64,000 nucleotides of DNA from Gemmata palustris (GCF_017939745.1 NZ_JAGKQQ010000001.1:6587299-6651298); one strand, 5' to 3'; positions 8,818 to 18,067 are shown, counted from the first letter of the stretch. Notes: a model not told the origin generated them from the letters alone. Program-made: numbers and translations.

Positions 8818-8872
8818 ACACTGACCGCACACAACGTTGACCGATCGTCACCAACAGCACGACAAACTCTGC

Positions 8873-8911
8873 CCCGGGCCTACCGAATGGTGCCCGGGTG
8901 TTTCGTTTTTC
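8873..8911 (+). terminator. Intrinsic terminator after the restriction genes
   Basis: A GC-rich stem (CCCGGGC at 8873-8879 with GCCCGGG at 8892-8898) is followed by a T-rich stretch (TGTTTCGTTTTT). It ends the methyltransferase-nuclease transcript. Confidence 0.75.
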
Positions 8912-9029
8912 AGCGACCTTTCAGTGCGCATGCTTCGTTAGGTCGGTTGCTCGGTATCAATCTCGCCTCGTGCTTACTTTTTGAGCTAGGGCTGTTGCGG
9001 GTGCGGGCATCATCTGCTAATCTATCCCC

Positions 9030-10190
9030 ATGCGGAGCGACATTCTACAGACGCCCGCGGCTTCCTCTCCCGGAAGCGTTTTTTCGATGCCGAAAAGCGA
9101 GCAGTTTTTACCGCCGCTACCCGAGATCGTGGGCACCGCACCGGCCATGCAAGACGTTTTCCGTCTTGTTCGCCTCGCTGCGCCCCGATCCGCAAACGTT
9201 CTGCTCATAGGCGAAACCGGGACCGGCAAAGAAGTTATCGCAAAAGCCGTTCACAAACTCAGTCGTCGGGCGGACGGGCCGTTCATCCGCGTGAATTGCG
9301 GCGCGCTGCACGAGAACCTGCTCGAAAGCGAACTCTTCGGGCACATCAAAGGCTCGTTTACAGGGGCCGTCGAGAACAAGACCGGCCGATTTGAAGCCGC
9401 GCACGGCGGCACCATTTTCCTGGATGAAATCAACAGCACTTCGCAGAAGCTGCAGGTGAAGTTGCTCCGCGTGCTTCAGGAGCGCGAGTTCGAGCGCGTC
9501 GGTGAGAGCCGGACGATCCGCGTGGATGTGCGGGTGGTCGCGGCGACGAACACGTCGTTGGAACAGGCCGTTGAAGACGGCGAGTTCCGCGAAGACCTCT
9601 ACTACCGGCTGAACGTCATTCCCATCGGGTTGCCACCACTGCGCGAGCGCCGCGACGACATCCCATTACTGGCCCAGTTCTTCCTCAAGCGCTACGGCGA
9701 CTTGCACAAGTGCCCCGTGCCGGAACTGACTCCGGTCGCGCTCGAAGCACTCAAAGCACATGACTGGCCCGGGAACGTGCGTGAACTGGAGAACACGCTG
9801 GAACGCCTGACGGTGTTCGCCGATGGCGGGCCGCTCACCCCGGAACTGCTCCGATTCGGGCGCCCGCGCCCGGTAATTCGTGCCCCGCGCGGTGGCGGCG
9901 CGCCGACCGATGTGCCGTCGCTGATTCACGCCCTGGTCCGCGCCGGGATGCACGCTCCGCGTCCGGGGCACATCAAGCTCCATAAGTTCCTCGTTGATGG
10001 TGTCGAACGCGAGTTGATCGAAGAGGTTCTGCGGGAGTGCGGCGACAACCAGGTGAAGGCGGCCGACCGTCTGGGCATTAACCGCAACACGTTGCACAAG
10101 AAGCGGGAAGAGTACCGCAAGGCGGACGCGGGCGGGGGCGACCTTCCTCCGAGCGATTCGTCATCCGAACCACCCGCCGCGGCGGGGTGA
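9030..10190 (+). CDS. Sigma-54-dependent transcriptional activator lacking a receiver domain
   Basis: The 386-residue protein begins almost directly with the AAA+ domain. It has Walker A GETGTGKE (61-68), the sigma-54 contact loop GSFTGA (108-113, a one-residue variant of GAFTGA) and Walker B GGTIFLDE (126-133), then PLRERRDDIPLL and WPGNVRELEN. The C-terminal Fis-type helix-turn-helix (about 330-365) includes DNQVKAADRLGINRNTLHKK. No receiver, PAS or GAF domain precedes the AAA+ core, so activity may be controlled by expression or by a partner, as with PspF. A second ATG at 9087 is possible. Precorrin-2 dehydrogenase follows after 3 nt, suggesting a link with siroheme supply. The only clear sigma-54 promoter I found in the window drives the nitrate operon at 50450. 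Confidence 0.88.
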   Translation: MRSDILQTPAASSPGSVFSMPKSEQFLPPLPEIVGTAPAMQDVFRLVRLAAPRSANVLLIGETGTGKEVIAKAVHKLSRRADGPFIRVNCGALHENLLESELFGHIKGSFTGAVENKTGRFEAAHGGTIFLDEINSTSQKLQVKLLRVLQEREFERVGESRTIRVDVRVVAATNTSLEQAVEDGEFREDLYYRLNVIPIGLPPLRERRDDIPLLAQFFLKRYGDLHKCPVPELTPVALEALKAHDWPGNVRELENTLERLTVFADGGPLTPELLRFGRPRPVIRAPRGGGAPTDVPSLIHALVRAGMHAPRPGHIKLHKFLVDGVERELIEEVLRECGDNQVKAADRLGINRNTLHKKREEYRKADAGGGDLPPSDSSSEPPAAAG

Positions 10191-10193
10191 TTC

Positions 10194-10793
10194 GTGTTTC
10201 CCATCCTCCTCGATTTACGCGGGAAGCTTGTTTGCGTGATTGGGGGAGGGGCGGTCGGCTCGCGCAAGGCGCGGGCGGCCGTTGACGCGGGCGCGGGCGT
10301 TCGTGTTGTCGATCCGCGACCCGATCTTTCACTTCCGAACCAAGTTATTCACATCCTGGAACTGTATCGCACAGAACACCTCGAAGGCGCCGCTCTCGTA
10401 TTCGCGTGCGCAACTTCCGAAGTCAACGCTCAGGTCGTTGTCGACGCCCATTTACGCGGAGTCTGGGTGAACGCGGCCACGTCGCCGGATGCGGGCGATT
10501 TCACCCTGCCGGCCGTTGTGCGTCGCGGTGCCTTGACACTTGCCGTTAGTACAGAAGGGGCGTCGCCGGCCCTCGCGCGCCGCATCCGCGAAAAGCTCGA
10601 AGCCGAATACGACGAAGTGTTTGCGGAATGGGTGCGGATACTCGCCGACGTGCGGGCCGAGGTGCTCGCGACGGTGGCGGACGAATCGCGTCGGCGCGCG
10701 TTGCTCGATTCCTTCGCCGATTGGTCCTGGCTCGCCCGACTGCGCGCAGAAGGCGCAGACGTCGTGCGCAACGCGATGCGCGCGGGTTGGTGA
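10194..10793 (+). CDS. Precorrin-2 dehydrogenase / sirohydrochlorin ferrochelatase-like (CysG N-terminal, Met8p family)
   Basis: The 199-residue protein opens with FPILLDLRGKLVCVIGGGAVG, a Rossmann NAD-binding motif typical of the CysG N-terminal half. It carries the conserved DFTLPAVV and EGASPALARRIREKLE segments. It oxidises precorrin-2 to sirohydrochlorin and may insert iron, giving siroheme for nitrite and sulfite reductases. The S-adenosylmethionine-dependent step is supplied by cobA at 50570, so siroheme synthesis is split between two loci. The start is GTG 10194, 3 nt after the activator gene; the pair is almost certainly co-transcribed. Confidence 0.87.
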   Translation: MFPILLDLRGKLVCVIGGGAVGSRKARAAVDAGAGVRVVDPRPDLSLPNQVIHILELYRTEHLEGAALVFACATSEVNAQVVVDAHLRGVWVNAATSPDAGDFTLPAVVRRGALTLAVSTEGASPALARRIREKLEAEYDEVFAEWVRILADVRAEVLATVADESRRRALLDSFADWSWLARLRAEGADVVRNAMRAGW

Positions 10794-11152
10794 GATACAA
10801 GCCGCTCTTCAAATTCGCGCGGAACCGACCTGGGTATAATCAGCTCGTTAAGTTCGCGGTCGGCGAGCATGAGGCGAACGACCCGCCCCGACCGAACTGA
10901 GGAAACTCGCGGTCGTGCTCAAATTCCGAGGGCGAAACTGTCCGAAGAGACCGGCTCGCTATACAGAGCGGCAAAATCTGCGGGCGAGTGAAAAAACAAG
11001 TGCGAGGCGCAAAAGGACTTGGTAGACCAATTGAGAATAATGGACCGCGCAGGGTTCCAGGGGTTTTAACCCCTGGTTTCAAATGACTGGAGCCCCGGCG
11101 CCTGGGAACACGGGGTCAATGGGTCGGTTTTGATTTCTCGGCAAGGGCGGAC
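10794..11152. other. 359-bp intergenic region with a hairpin
   Basis: No gene is recognisable here. A TATAAT hexamer at 10835-10840 lacks a good -35 box. A short perfect hairpin (CCAGGGG, TTTTAA loop, CCCCTGG) lies at 11057-11076 and could terminate upstream transcription, although only a weak T-run follows. Confidence 0.5.
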
Positions 11153-13240
11153 ATGAACCTGCTCGTGGCGTGGAAAAAGGTGCTGCTGTTCGGTGCCTTC
11201 GGCGCGGTCGGCTGTCTGGCCGGTGGGCTCGCCGGCGAGCCGCTCGTGTGGGCCTCTCGGTCCGTCGCGGAAGCGGCCGGGGCAAAGGACGCGCCGTCGC
11301 TCATCTCCCGGCCGGCGCCGCAAGTCGCCGAACCGCCCCCGCTGCCCAACGACATCCGCGAGCGCGTCGAGAGGGCCGGCGGGAAGTCCGGCGACGTGCA
11401 ACTCTCGCTCATCTGGCACAACGCGAACGATCTCGACTTGTATTGCAAAGACCCGAACGGCGACATCGTCTTCTACAAGAACCCGCGCGTGCCCAGCGGC
11501 GGCGAACTGGACGTGGATGCGAACGCCGGCAATCGGCGCAACGGTCTCCCCACGGTGCTCACCAATGAGCCGGTTGAGAACATCTACTGGCCGAAGGGCG
11601 CCGCGCCGGCCGGCCACTATCAGGTGTTCATCAACTACTTCGCCCACCGCCCGGCGACCGGCGCGCCGAATGAAACTCCATACAAGGTAAACATCCTTCG
11701 CGACGGACAGCGCTACGAGTTCAAGGGGACCATCGAGTACGGCGGCACGCAGAGAAACGAGCGCCTGATCGACGAGTTCGATCTGAAACCTCTCGAAGTA
11801 CTTGCCCCCGATGAAGTGAGCTTGCACCCAACCGCGCCCGCGATCAAACTCCCGGTTGCGGTCCGACGGATACACTACAAGGGGCCGGTCGAAGTACGGG
11901 TCGAGAACCTCCCCGAGGGTGTTGTCGCGGGCAAGCTCACCATTCCCGAAGGCGAGAACGAAGGTGAAATCGAACTGAGAGCGGTTAAAGGTGCGAAAGC
12001 GATCAAGAAAACCGCACTCAAGCTCGTCGCCACCGGGGGCAATCTCGATTCGTCAGTCGATGTACAACTCACGCCCCCCAAACCGGTCGCGGCGTTCTCC
12101 CTGTTGGGCGTGCTTTCTACCGGCGCGTGGACGGCGCTGCTCGCGGTCGGGCTGTGCCTCGCACTTCTGGCCGGGCAGAACAAGTACCTCGGCAAGCCGC
12201 TGTTCGCATCGAGCCGCGTGTCGCTATTGCTTGTGATTTTCGGGGCGATGGCCGCCGGTTTCGTATCGGGCAGCATTGGGCAATCACTCTTCTTCGTGCT
12301 GCTCGCGGCGGGTGTCGCGAACTTCGGCTTCCTGATCGGCTGGGTGCTGCTTGGCGCGCTGCTCGGGTGGGGCGTGAGCCGCTTCGTTCCGAACCTGGAC
12401 GGTGTGAAGGCTGCGCTCGCGGGATTGGGTGGCGGGTTGCTCGGTGCGGGCGCGTTCCTGCTCCTGTCCGAACTCGCGCAGTGGACCGGGCGCTTCGGTG
12501 GCGCCGCTCTACTCGGTTTCTGTATCGGGCTGATGGTCGCGGTCGTCGAAGCCGCGTTCCGGCGCGCGTGGCTCGAAGTGCGCTTCGGCGAGCGCGAAGT
12601 GATTACCGTGAACCTCGGCACCGAACCGGTGAAGGTCGGTAGTGACGCCCGGGCCTGTACCGTTTGGGCGCGCGGCGCGGCCCCGGTCGCATTGGAATAT
12701 TGGATTCGCGACGGTCGGGTGCAGTGCGCGGACGTGCCCGCGAAGCAGGAAACAATCGCAGCAGACGGCGACACGCGCGCGGTCGGCAGCGTCACCGTGG
12801 TCGTGCGCACGAGTAGCGCTGTCGCGCCCGCGGGGGGGGACGTGCGGCCGACCGTGGCGCGCCCGACCGCGCCCGCGGTTCCCATCACCGCACCGCACCC
12901 GGAACCTGTGGGCGCGGTGCCGCCGGTTCCCGCGCAAACCGCGCGCTCCGATTACGATGACGGGTTGCCGATGCCGATGTCGCCACCTCCACCCGTGCGA
13001 CCCGCGGTAACGTCGATTCTCGATACGGACGACGGGTTCCCCGCGCCAACTACGAAATCTACTTCGACTCCAACCGCTGCACCGAATATCACAGCGGCTC
13101 CCGTCCCCGCGACGTCGCAGCGCCCGGCACCGGTGAGCCCGCCGAAGGTCAGCGACCCGGATGCGTGCCCCACCTGCGGGCGGAAAGTGCCCGGGCGCAC
13201 TGGCGCCCGATACTGTATGGTGTGTGACCGGGCATTTTGA
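11153..13240 (+). CDS. Multi-pass membrane protein with YfaP/DUF2135-like domain and C-terminal zinc ribbon
   Basis: The 695-residue protein has an N-terminal hydrophobic segment (about 8-30). A beta-rich domain (about 81-165) shows LIWHNANDLDLYCKDPNG, GGELDVDANAG and ENIYWPKG, matching the DUF2135/YfaP pattern of aromatic and Asp-rich loops. A second beta region and a block of about five or six hydrophobic helices (about 315-470) follow, then a possible FHA-like segment (about 480-560), a low-complexity Pro/Thr/Ala stretch and a C-terminal Cys4 ribbon (Cys672, 675, 688, 691). It precedes a VWA protein and a PP2C protein, so a membrane platform for that signalling set is plausible. It is not a named family as a whole. 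Confidence 0.7.
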   Translation: MNLLVAWKKVLLFGAFGAVGCLAGGLAGEPLVWASRSVAEAAGAKDAPSLISRPAPQVAEPPPLPNDIRERVERAGGKSGDVQLSLIWHNANDLDLYCKDPNGDIVFYKNPRVPSGGELDVDANAGNRRNGLPTVLTNEPVENIYWPKGAAPAGHYQVFINYFAHRPATGAPNETPYKVNILRDGQRYEFKGTIEYGGTQRNERLIDEFDLKPLEVLAPDEVSLHPTAPAIKLPVAVRRIHYKGPVEVRVENLPEGVVAGKLTIPEGENEGEIELRAVKGAKAIKKTALKLVATGGNLDSSVDVQLTPPKPVAAFSLLGVLSTGAWTALLAVGLCLALLAGQNKYLGKPLFASSRVSLLLVIFGAMAAGFVSGSIGQSLFFVLLAAGVANFGFLIGWVLLGALLGWGVSRFVPNLDGVKAALAGLGGGLLGAGAFLLLSELAQWTGRFGGAALLGFCIGLMVAVVEAAFRRAWLEVRFGEREVITVNLGTEPVKVGSDARACTVWARGAAPVALEYWIRDGRVQCADVPAKQETIAADGDTRAVGSVTVVVRTSSAVAPAGGDVRPTVARPTAPAVPITAPHPEPVGAVPPVPAQTARSDYDDGLPMPMSPPPPVRPAVTSILDTDDGFPAPTTKSTSTPTAAPNITAAPVPATSQRPAPVSPPKVSDPDACPTCGRKVPGRTGARYCMVCDRAF

Positions 13241-13378
13241 GTATCCTTCCGGGCGAACCGTGAACCAACTGCTTGCGGGGTCGGCGATTTGTTGAAATGA
13301 TGCCGGCCGGGCTACGAACACCACGAACGGACCCGAGAGAACACAGCCTTTTCTGCTCGAAGACGAGGAACTCCCGTT

Positions 13379-14275
13379 ATGCCCTACGATATGCAGATCG
13401 ACCGCTCGAACCCCGGGTGCATTGTGTTCCTGGTGGACCTCTCCAACTCGATGTTGGACGGGATCGCGGGCACGCAGCGGGCGAAGATGGACACGGTTTC
13501 CACCGCCATCAACCGGTTCTTCCAGGAACTCATCACGAGCTGCGAAAAGGGCGAAGAGAAGCCGCGCAACTACTTCGACGTGGGTCTGATCGGGTACACG
13601 ACCGACGCCAACGGGGTCGCCACCGTCCGCTCGCTGTTCCAAACGGCCCTGACCGGGCGCGACCTCGTTTCCATCAGCGATTTGTACGACAACCCGCTTG
13701 AAATCGAACAACGACGGAAGAAGGAGTTCGTCGACGACGGCGCCGGCGGACTCACGGAAGTGGAGCGCCAGATCGCGTTCCCGGTGTGGTTCCGCTCGCC
13801 GGCCCCGACCGAGATGTTCGGCACGCCAATGTGTACCGCGCTCGGGTACGGCAAGCAGGTGCTCCAGGCGTGGATCGACGCCCACCCGAACAGCTTCCCG
13901 CCGATGGTCATCAACCTGACCGACGGCGAGTCCACCGACGGGATGCCGGTGCCGTTCGCCGAAGAACTCAAGGCGCTCGCGACCGCGGACGGGAACGTGT
14001 TACTGTTCAATTGTCACCTGTCCGGCCGCGACGCGCAACCGGTGTTCCTCCCGCCGACCGAATCGCTGTTGCCCGACGAGTACGCGCGGGACCTGTTCGG
14101 CATGTCCAGCCCGCTCCCGGACAAGTTGCGGCACATGGCCGAGGTGAAGGGCATTTCCGCGCCGCTGGGGTGCAAGGCGATGGCGTTCAACGCGGACGCG
14201 GTCAGCCTGCTCAAGTTGCTGAACGTCGGCACGCAGGTGGTGGCCGCCGCTACGCTCCCTCCGCACTTACGGTAA
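13379..14275 (+). CDS. von Willebrand factor A domain protein (TerY-like)
   Basis: The 298-residue soluble protein is essentially one VWA domain. An intact metal-ion-dependent adhesion site is visible: DLSNS at 20-24 (D-x-S-x-S), a downstream Thr in GTPMCTAL, and NLTDGES for the final Asp. No signal peptide or helix is seen, so it acts in the cytoplasm. Bacterial VWA proteins of the TerY type work with a PP2C phosphatase and a Ser/Thr kinase; the PP2C gene is just downstream at 14933. The kinase may be the one at 62293 or lie elsewhere. ATG 13379 is the first codon of the conserved N-terminus. Confidence 0.82.
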   Translation: MPYDMQIDRSNPGCIVFLVDLSNSMLDGIAGTQRAKMDTVSTAINRFFQELITSCEKGEEKPRNYFDVGLIGYTTDANGVATVRSLFQTALTGRDLVSISDLYDNPLEIEQRRKKEFVDDGAGGLTEVERQIAFPVWFRSPAPTEMFGTPMCTALGYGKQVLQAWIDAHPNSFPPMVINLTDGESTDGMPVPFAEELKALATADGNVLLFNCHLSGRDAQPVFLPPTESLLPDEYARDLFGMSSPLPDKLRHMAEVKGISAPLGCKAMAFNADAVSLLKLLNVGTQVVAAATLPPHLR

Positions 14276-14289
14276 TGAGGACCGAGCAA

Positions 14290-14327
14290 GAGCCCGTTCG
14301 CCCGCATTCGCGCGGGCGAACGGGCTC
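14290..14327. terminator. Bidirectional terminator hairpin
   Basis: A perfect 16-bp stem (14290-14305 with 14312-14327) with a 6-nt loop sits between the convergent VWA gene (plus) and a small exported-protein gene (minus). No strong T-run is present on the plus side, so termination strength is uncertain. Confidence 0.7.
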
Positions 14328-14336
14328 CGACGGCTA

Positions 14337-14708
14337 CTATGGGTTGATGGGAACGTTAACCTCACCGCCGTTCCCGCCCTTGATGACGATCTTGATCTTG
14401 ATTACGCGGACGTGCTTCGAGGTGGGCGAGTCGATGGCCAGCGATTCCACGTCGGCCGTCGGCACATACGGGTCGATGAGTTTGAGCAGGGCCTTCTTGT
14501 CCCCGCTCTTCGCGGCCCGCGCGACCTGTTTGGCGAACTTCGGGTTGTCGGTCAACTCGCGCTCGAAGGCGCGCACGCTCTCGGGGGCGCGGTTCGCGAG
14601 GGGACGGGCTTTGACCGGCTCGCCGGCACTGACCGCGGGTACCGACCCGCACAAGCCGGCCGCGGTGAGCGCGGCAGTAAGGGTAGCGAAAATATAGTGG
14701 CGGAACAT
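14337..14708 (-). CDS. Small exported protein, unknown function
   Basis: The 123-residue precursor has a signal peptide (MFRHYIFATLTAALTAAGLCG, cleaved near VSAG). The mature ~95 residues include VKARPLANRAPESVRAFERE and a lysine-rich AKSGDKKALLKLIDPYVP stretch, then a C-terminal strand region (VIKIKIVIKGG). ATG 14708 is preferred because GGGAAA precedes it and a longer start would bury the signal peptide. It is divergent from the PP2C gene. No family is recognised; its location inside the VWA/PP2C neighbourhood is the only functional hint. Confidence 0.65.
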   Translation of the reverse strand: MFRHYIFATLTAALTAAGLCGSVPAVSAGEPVKARPLANRAPESVRAFERELTDNPKFAKQVARAAKSGDKKALLKLIDPYVPTADVESLAIDSPTSKHVRVIKIKIVIKGGNGGEVNVPINP

Positions 14709-14932
14709 TTGTATTTCCCGTGTTGCAAGTTCTCGGATGCCCGGGAAGTAACCCCGTGTCACCTCCCCGTTCCGTGAGGCGAACGACGCACCCGGCCCCA
14801 CTTGCGCGTTCAAAAGGGCTGGCCGTCGTACAGGTGTCGGGGTTATTGACACGGGTCAAGATTGCTCCCAAAAACCAGGACGGCGCTCGTTGTGTGCCAG
14901 TAACGACCGCTCGGTGTTTGTGTAGGAAACCG

Positions 14933-16750
14933 ATGGACCCGACCCCCGCCGAGCCGCCCCCCGGCTGCCTCGTACTGCTGCTCAGCCTGTCGGCCGAGAT
15001 GACCGCGAGCGTGGTCACCGGGCGCGGCACGGCGGCGGCGTCCGCGGTCGGGCGCCAACTGGCCGCGGAGGTGCTCGAAGGGCTGGTGCGCGCGGTCGCG
15101 GCCGGGCACGCGGTCGGGCCGATCGACGTGGCCGTCCTGGGCTACCGCACGCCCAAAGACGGGATGCTTCAACTGATCTCGTTGTTGCCGGGCGGCGACC
15201 CGAAACCGCAATTCACACCGCTGGCGCGGATCGCGGAACAGGCCGCGCTCGAGCGCGGACCCGAGAACCAACCGCGGGAGTGGGTCGGGCTCCCCGCGTG
15301 CGAGGGCGAATCGTGCGCGCCCGCCGCGCTCGCGCGCGTGTACCAGTTGGTGTCGGTGTGGCTCACCGGGCGCTTCACCGCGCGCGCGCCGGTCGTGGTC
15401 CACTGCACCACCGCGGGGGCGCTCGACGACGTGTACATCCGCGTCGCGCGCTCGCTCCAACTCCTCGCAACGGCTCACGGCCAGCCGCGCGTACTGCACT
15501 ACGTGTTCGATCCCGAGCCCGAGAGCGAGGTGGTGGAGCGGCTCGCGGAAGTTTCTGTCGAACTGCCGCGTAAAGAAAGGGCCGTGAAAATCACCCGGCG
15601 CGCGGTGTTCGTCAACGACTGGGACGTCCGTGACCCGCTGGGTGCGCTCTTCGCTTATTCTCCCCAAGAAGACACCGTCGCGTGGGCCTGGGCCGGCGCG
15701 GGGCTCAGTGCGGCCGCGACGATGTGGACCCAAAAGATGGGGAACGCGCCGGACCAGTGGGAGGACGCCTTCGCCCTGGACGAGGCCACCAGTGTGGCGG
15801 CCGTGGCCGACGGAGCGAGTGCCGGTATTTACTGCAGCATTTGGGCGCAGCAGTTGAGTCAGCGGTTCCTCACCGATCGGCCCGACGCGCGCGACCCGGC
15901 GGCGCTGGACCGGTGGGTGAACGGCCTACGTGCCGAGTGGCGCACCGCGATCAACTACAGCAACCTGAATTGGTCGAAACAGGCGAAGGTCGATCAGGTG
16001 GGCGCTGCGGCGACGCTCTTGGGGCTGGAACTCGGCCCCGCCGACGCGCGCGGCCGGCGCCCGTGGCGCGCCTGTGCGGTCGGCGACGCGAGCCTCTTCT
16101 GGGTCCGCGCCAACCGGTTGCGCGCCACGTTCCCGGTGGTCGCGGCCGATCAGTTCGGGTCCGCGCCGCTCCTGATCCGGTCGAACCCGGGCTTCCGAAC
16201 ACTGTCCCTCGCCGCCGCCGGAACGTGCGAGCCCGGCGACCGGTTCGTACTCGCGACCGATGCCGTTGCCGCCCGCCTGTTCCGGAGCCTGGTGACCGGT
16301 TACGATCTGGATTGGGGCCGGTTCGAGGCGCTCGACGAGGCCGAGTGGTGCGCGGAGATGGACGCGCTTCGCAAAGCGAATGACATGGTGAACGACGACT
16401 GCACGCTCGTCGTCCTCCGCGTTAGCGCGCCCGCGGGTGGTGTCGCAGCTCTGAACTCTGGTGCGGGCGAAGAGCCAGAAGAACTCCCCTTTGCGGACGG
16501 CGAGCCCCTCGTCGAAGACGTTCAAGCTTCGGAGCCGACAGGGCGCGTGGGCGCGAGGCCGCGAACCGGTGCCCCGTTCTTGCCCGAGGGGGAACTTCTT
16601 GCGGCCGATATCGCCGATGCCGACGATTGGGTGGTCGAGGAACCGTCCGATCTGCTCGAACCCGGGCCGGAAGAACTGCCCCCGCACGACAATTCCCAAG
16701 TAGCCAGGGACGATCTCCCGAAACCGACGGACCCGGGCGTCGGGCCGTGA
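14933..16750 (+). CDS. Degenerate VWA domain fused to PP2C-type Ser/Thr phosphatase
   Basis: The 605-residue protein has an N-terminal half (about 10-210) folded like VWA. Its metal-site motif reads SLSAEM where DxSxS is expected, so the first Asp is lost. The C-terminal half (about 265-505) is PP2C: EDAFALDE, VAAVADGAS, VGAAATLLGLEL, CAVGDASLFW, FVLATDAVAARL and DDCTLVVLRV. These are the metal-coordinating Asp positions in the usual order. The acidic tail after residue 505 is low complexity. With the intact VWA protein upstream this resembles TerY-phosphatase systems. Start ATG 14933 follows AGGA. It is expected to dephosphorylate Ser/Thr on unknown targets. Confidence 0.78.
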   Translation: MDPTPAEPPPGCLVLLLSLSAEMTASVVTGRGTAAASAVGRQLAAEVLEGLVRAVAAGHAVGPIDVAVLGYRTPKDGMLQLISLLPGGDPKPQFTPLARIAEQAALERGPENQPREWVGLPACEGESCAPAALARVYQLVSVWLTGRFTARAPVVVHCTTAGALDDVYIRVARSLQLLATAHGQPRVLHYVFDPEPESEVVERLAEVSVELPRKERAVKITRRAVFVNDWDVRDPLGALFAYSPQEDTVAWAWAGAGLSAAATMWTQKMGNAPDQWEDAFALDEATSVAAVADGASAGIYCSIWAQQLSQRFLTDRPDARDPAALDRWVNGLRAEWRTAINYSNLNWSKQAKVDQVGAAATLLGLELGPADARGRRPWRACAVGDASLFWVRANRLRATFPVVAADQFGSAPLLIRSNPGFRTLSLAAAGTCEPGDRFVLATDAVAARLFRSLVTGYDLDWGRFEALDEAEWCAEMDALRKANDMVNDDCTLVVLRVSAPAGGVAALNSGAGEEPEELPFADGEPLVEDVQASEPTGRVGARPRTGAPFLPEGELLAADIADADDWVVEEPSDLLEPGPEELPPHDNSQVARDDLPKPTDPGVGP

Positions 16751-16807
16751 AGAGTTTACCGCCCGGCGCCTGGGCCTTCGGGTGCGTATCTGGCTGCCAC
16801 TGTCTCC

Positions 16808-18067
16808 TCACACCGCGGGCAGCTCGAAGCCCTTGCGGTACTCGCGGCCCAAGAGCTTGTTCGCTTCGGGCGAGTCGGTTGTCTCGGTCTTTGCATCAAA
16901 ATTCAGCACGTTACCGGTGCGGAACGCGATGTTGCCCAGGTGACACAACCGCGTGCTCTTGTGCCCCTCCTCGATATCCGCGTTCGGTTGTGCGTCTCCG
17001 CGGACCGCGTCGATAAAGTTCTTCTGATGGGCCTTCAGCATGTCGGGGCCGCTCGGCTCCTTCACCTCTTCGCCGTCGCGGACGTGCCAGCCGTTGTTGT
17101 CGAAGAGGAGCGTCCCCTTCTCGCCGTGGAGGATGACGCCATACGACATTTTCTCCGGGCCGTTCTTCTCCCACACGCGGTGCTCCCACACCACCGTGCA
17201 GCCCGGGAACTCGAACGTCGCGGTCTGTGTGTCGGGCGTTTCCTGATCGTCGTCGAAGACGTATTTGCCGCCCATTGAAGAGATCCGCGTGGGCGCGTCG
17301 AGGCCGAGGACGTTACGGATCTGGTCCAGCCCGTGGATGCCGTTGTTACCGAGTTCACCGGTGCCGAGTTCCCAGAACCAGTGCCAGTTGTAATGGAAGC
17401 GGTTCGCGTTGAACGGGCGTGCTGGCGCCGGCCCCAAAAAGAGGTCGTAATCGACGCCCTTCGGCGGCGCGGCCTCGTCCGCCTTCTTCCCGATCGGTTT
17501 GCGGCTCCCCGCGATCCACGTGCGCGCGAACGGCACCTTCCCGAGCTTGCCGGCTTTGATGAACTCGCGCGCGGCGGCCACGTTGGTGGAACTCCGGCGC
17601 TGGGTGCCGACCTGGATCACCACCTTGTACTTGCGCGCGGCCTGCACCATGCGCCGCCCTTCGAGCAGGTCGTGCGAAACGGGCTTCTCGACGTATACGT
17701 GCTTCCCGCGCTCCGCGGCCCAGATCGTCGCGAGCGCGTGCCAGTGGTCCGGGGCCGACACGACCACCGCTGTCACCGATTTGTCTTCCAGTACCTTGCG
17801 GATGTCGGTTTCGACCTTCGGCGGCGACTCGGGGTTCTTGAGCGCGTCAAGTACGGGCTTCACCATCGCCGGATCGGGATCAACGACGTGCGAAATCTCG
17901 ACGCCGGGCACGGACGCGAAGCCGGGAACGAGCTGCTTGCCGCGCGTGCGCAGGCCCATCACCGCGAGTTTGACTTTCGCGTTCGGACCGTTCGCGGCGC
18001 GGTTGTAGGAAGCCGCGGACAGCGTGAGAGCGGACGTGGCGAGGAACTGACGACGAGTTGCGGACAC
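16808..18067 (-). CDS. Gfo/Idh/MocA family oxidoreductase, Tat-exported
   Basis: The 419-residue protein from GTG 18067 starts with a twin-arginine signal (ATRRQFLATSALTLSA), so it should be exported folded with its cofactor. The Rossmann region begins KLAVMGLRTRGKQL, and EKPVSHDL is the family's EKP motif. A C-terminal Gfo/Idh/MocA fold with NWHWFWELGTGELGNNG follows, as in many planctomycete members acting on sugars or inositol-type compounds with NAD(P). The start is set by the Tat motif, since upstream sequence is low-complexity repeat DNA. It is divergent from the GH32 gene; the polypurine inverted repeat lies between them. The substrate is unknown. Confidence 0.87.
   Translation of the reverse strand: MSATRRQFLATSALTLSAASYNRAANGPNAKVKLAVMGLRTRGKQLVPGFASVPGVEISHVVDPDPAMVKPVLDALKNPESPPKVETDIRKVLEDKSVTAVVVSAPDHWHALATIWAAERGKHVYVEKPVSHDLLEGRRMVQAARKYKVVIQVGTQRRSSTNVAAAREFIKAGKLGKVPFARTWIAGSRKPIGKKADEAAPPKGVDYDLFLGPAPARPFNANRFHYNWHWFWELGTGELGNNGIHGLDQIRNVLGLDAPTRISSMGGKYVFDDDQETPDTQTATFEFPGCTVVWEHRVWEKNGPEKMSYGVILHGEKGTLLFDNNGWHVRDGEEVKEPSGPDMLKAHQKNFIDAVRGDAQPNADIEEGHKSTRLCHLGNIAFRTGNVLNFDAKTETTDSPEANKLLGREYRKGFELPAV

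Noticed and set aside
6561-8911. The restriction-modification pair as part of a mobile element
   Set aside because: No integrase, transposase, direct repeats or tRNA attachment site could be seen at the edges, so transfer is only possible, not shown.
10794-11152. Possible tRNA or small RNA in the gap before the YfaP-like gene
   Set aside because: No cloverleaf or conserved T-loop can be built; only a short hairpin is visible.
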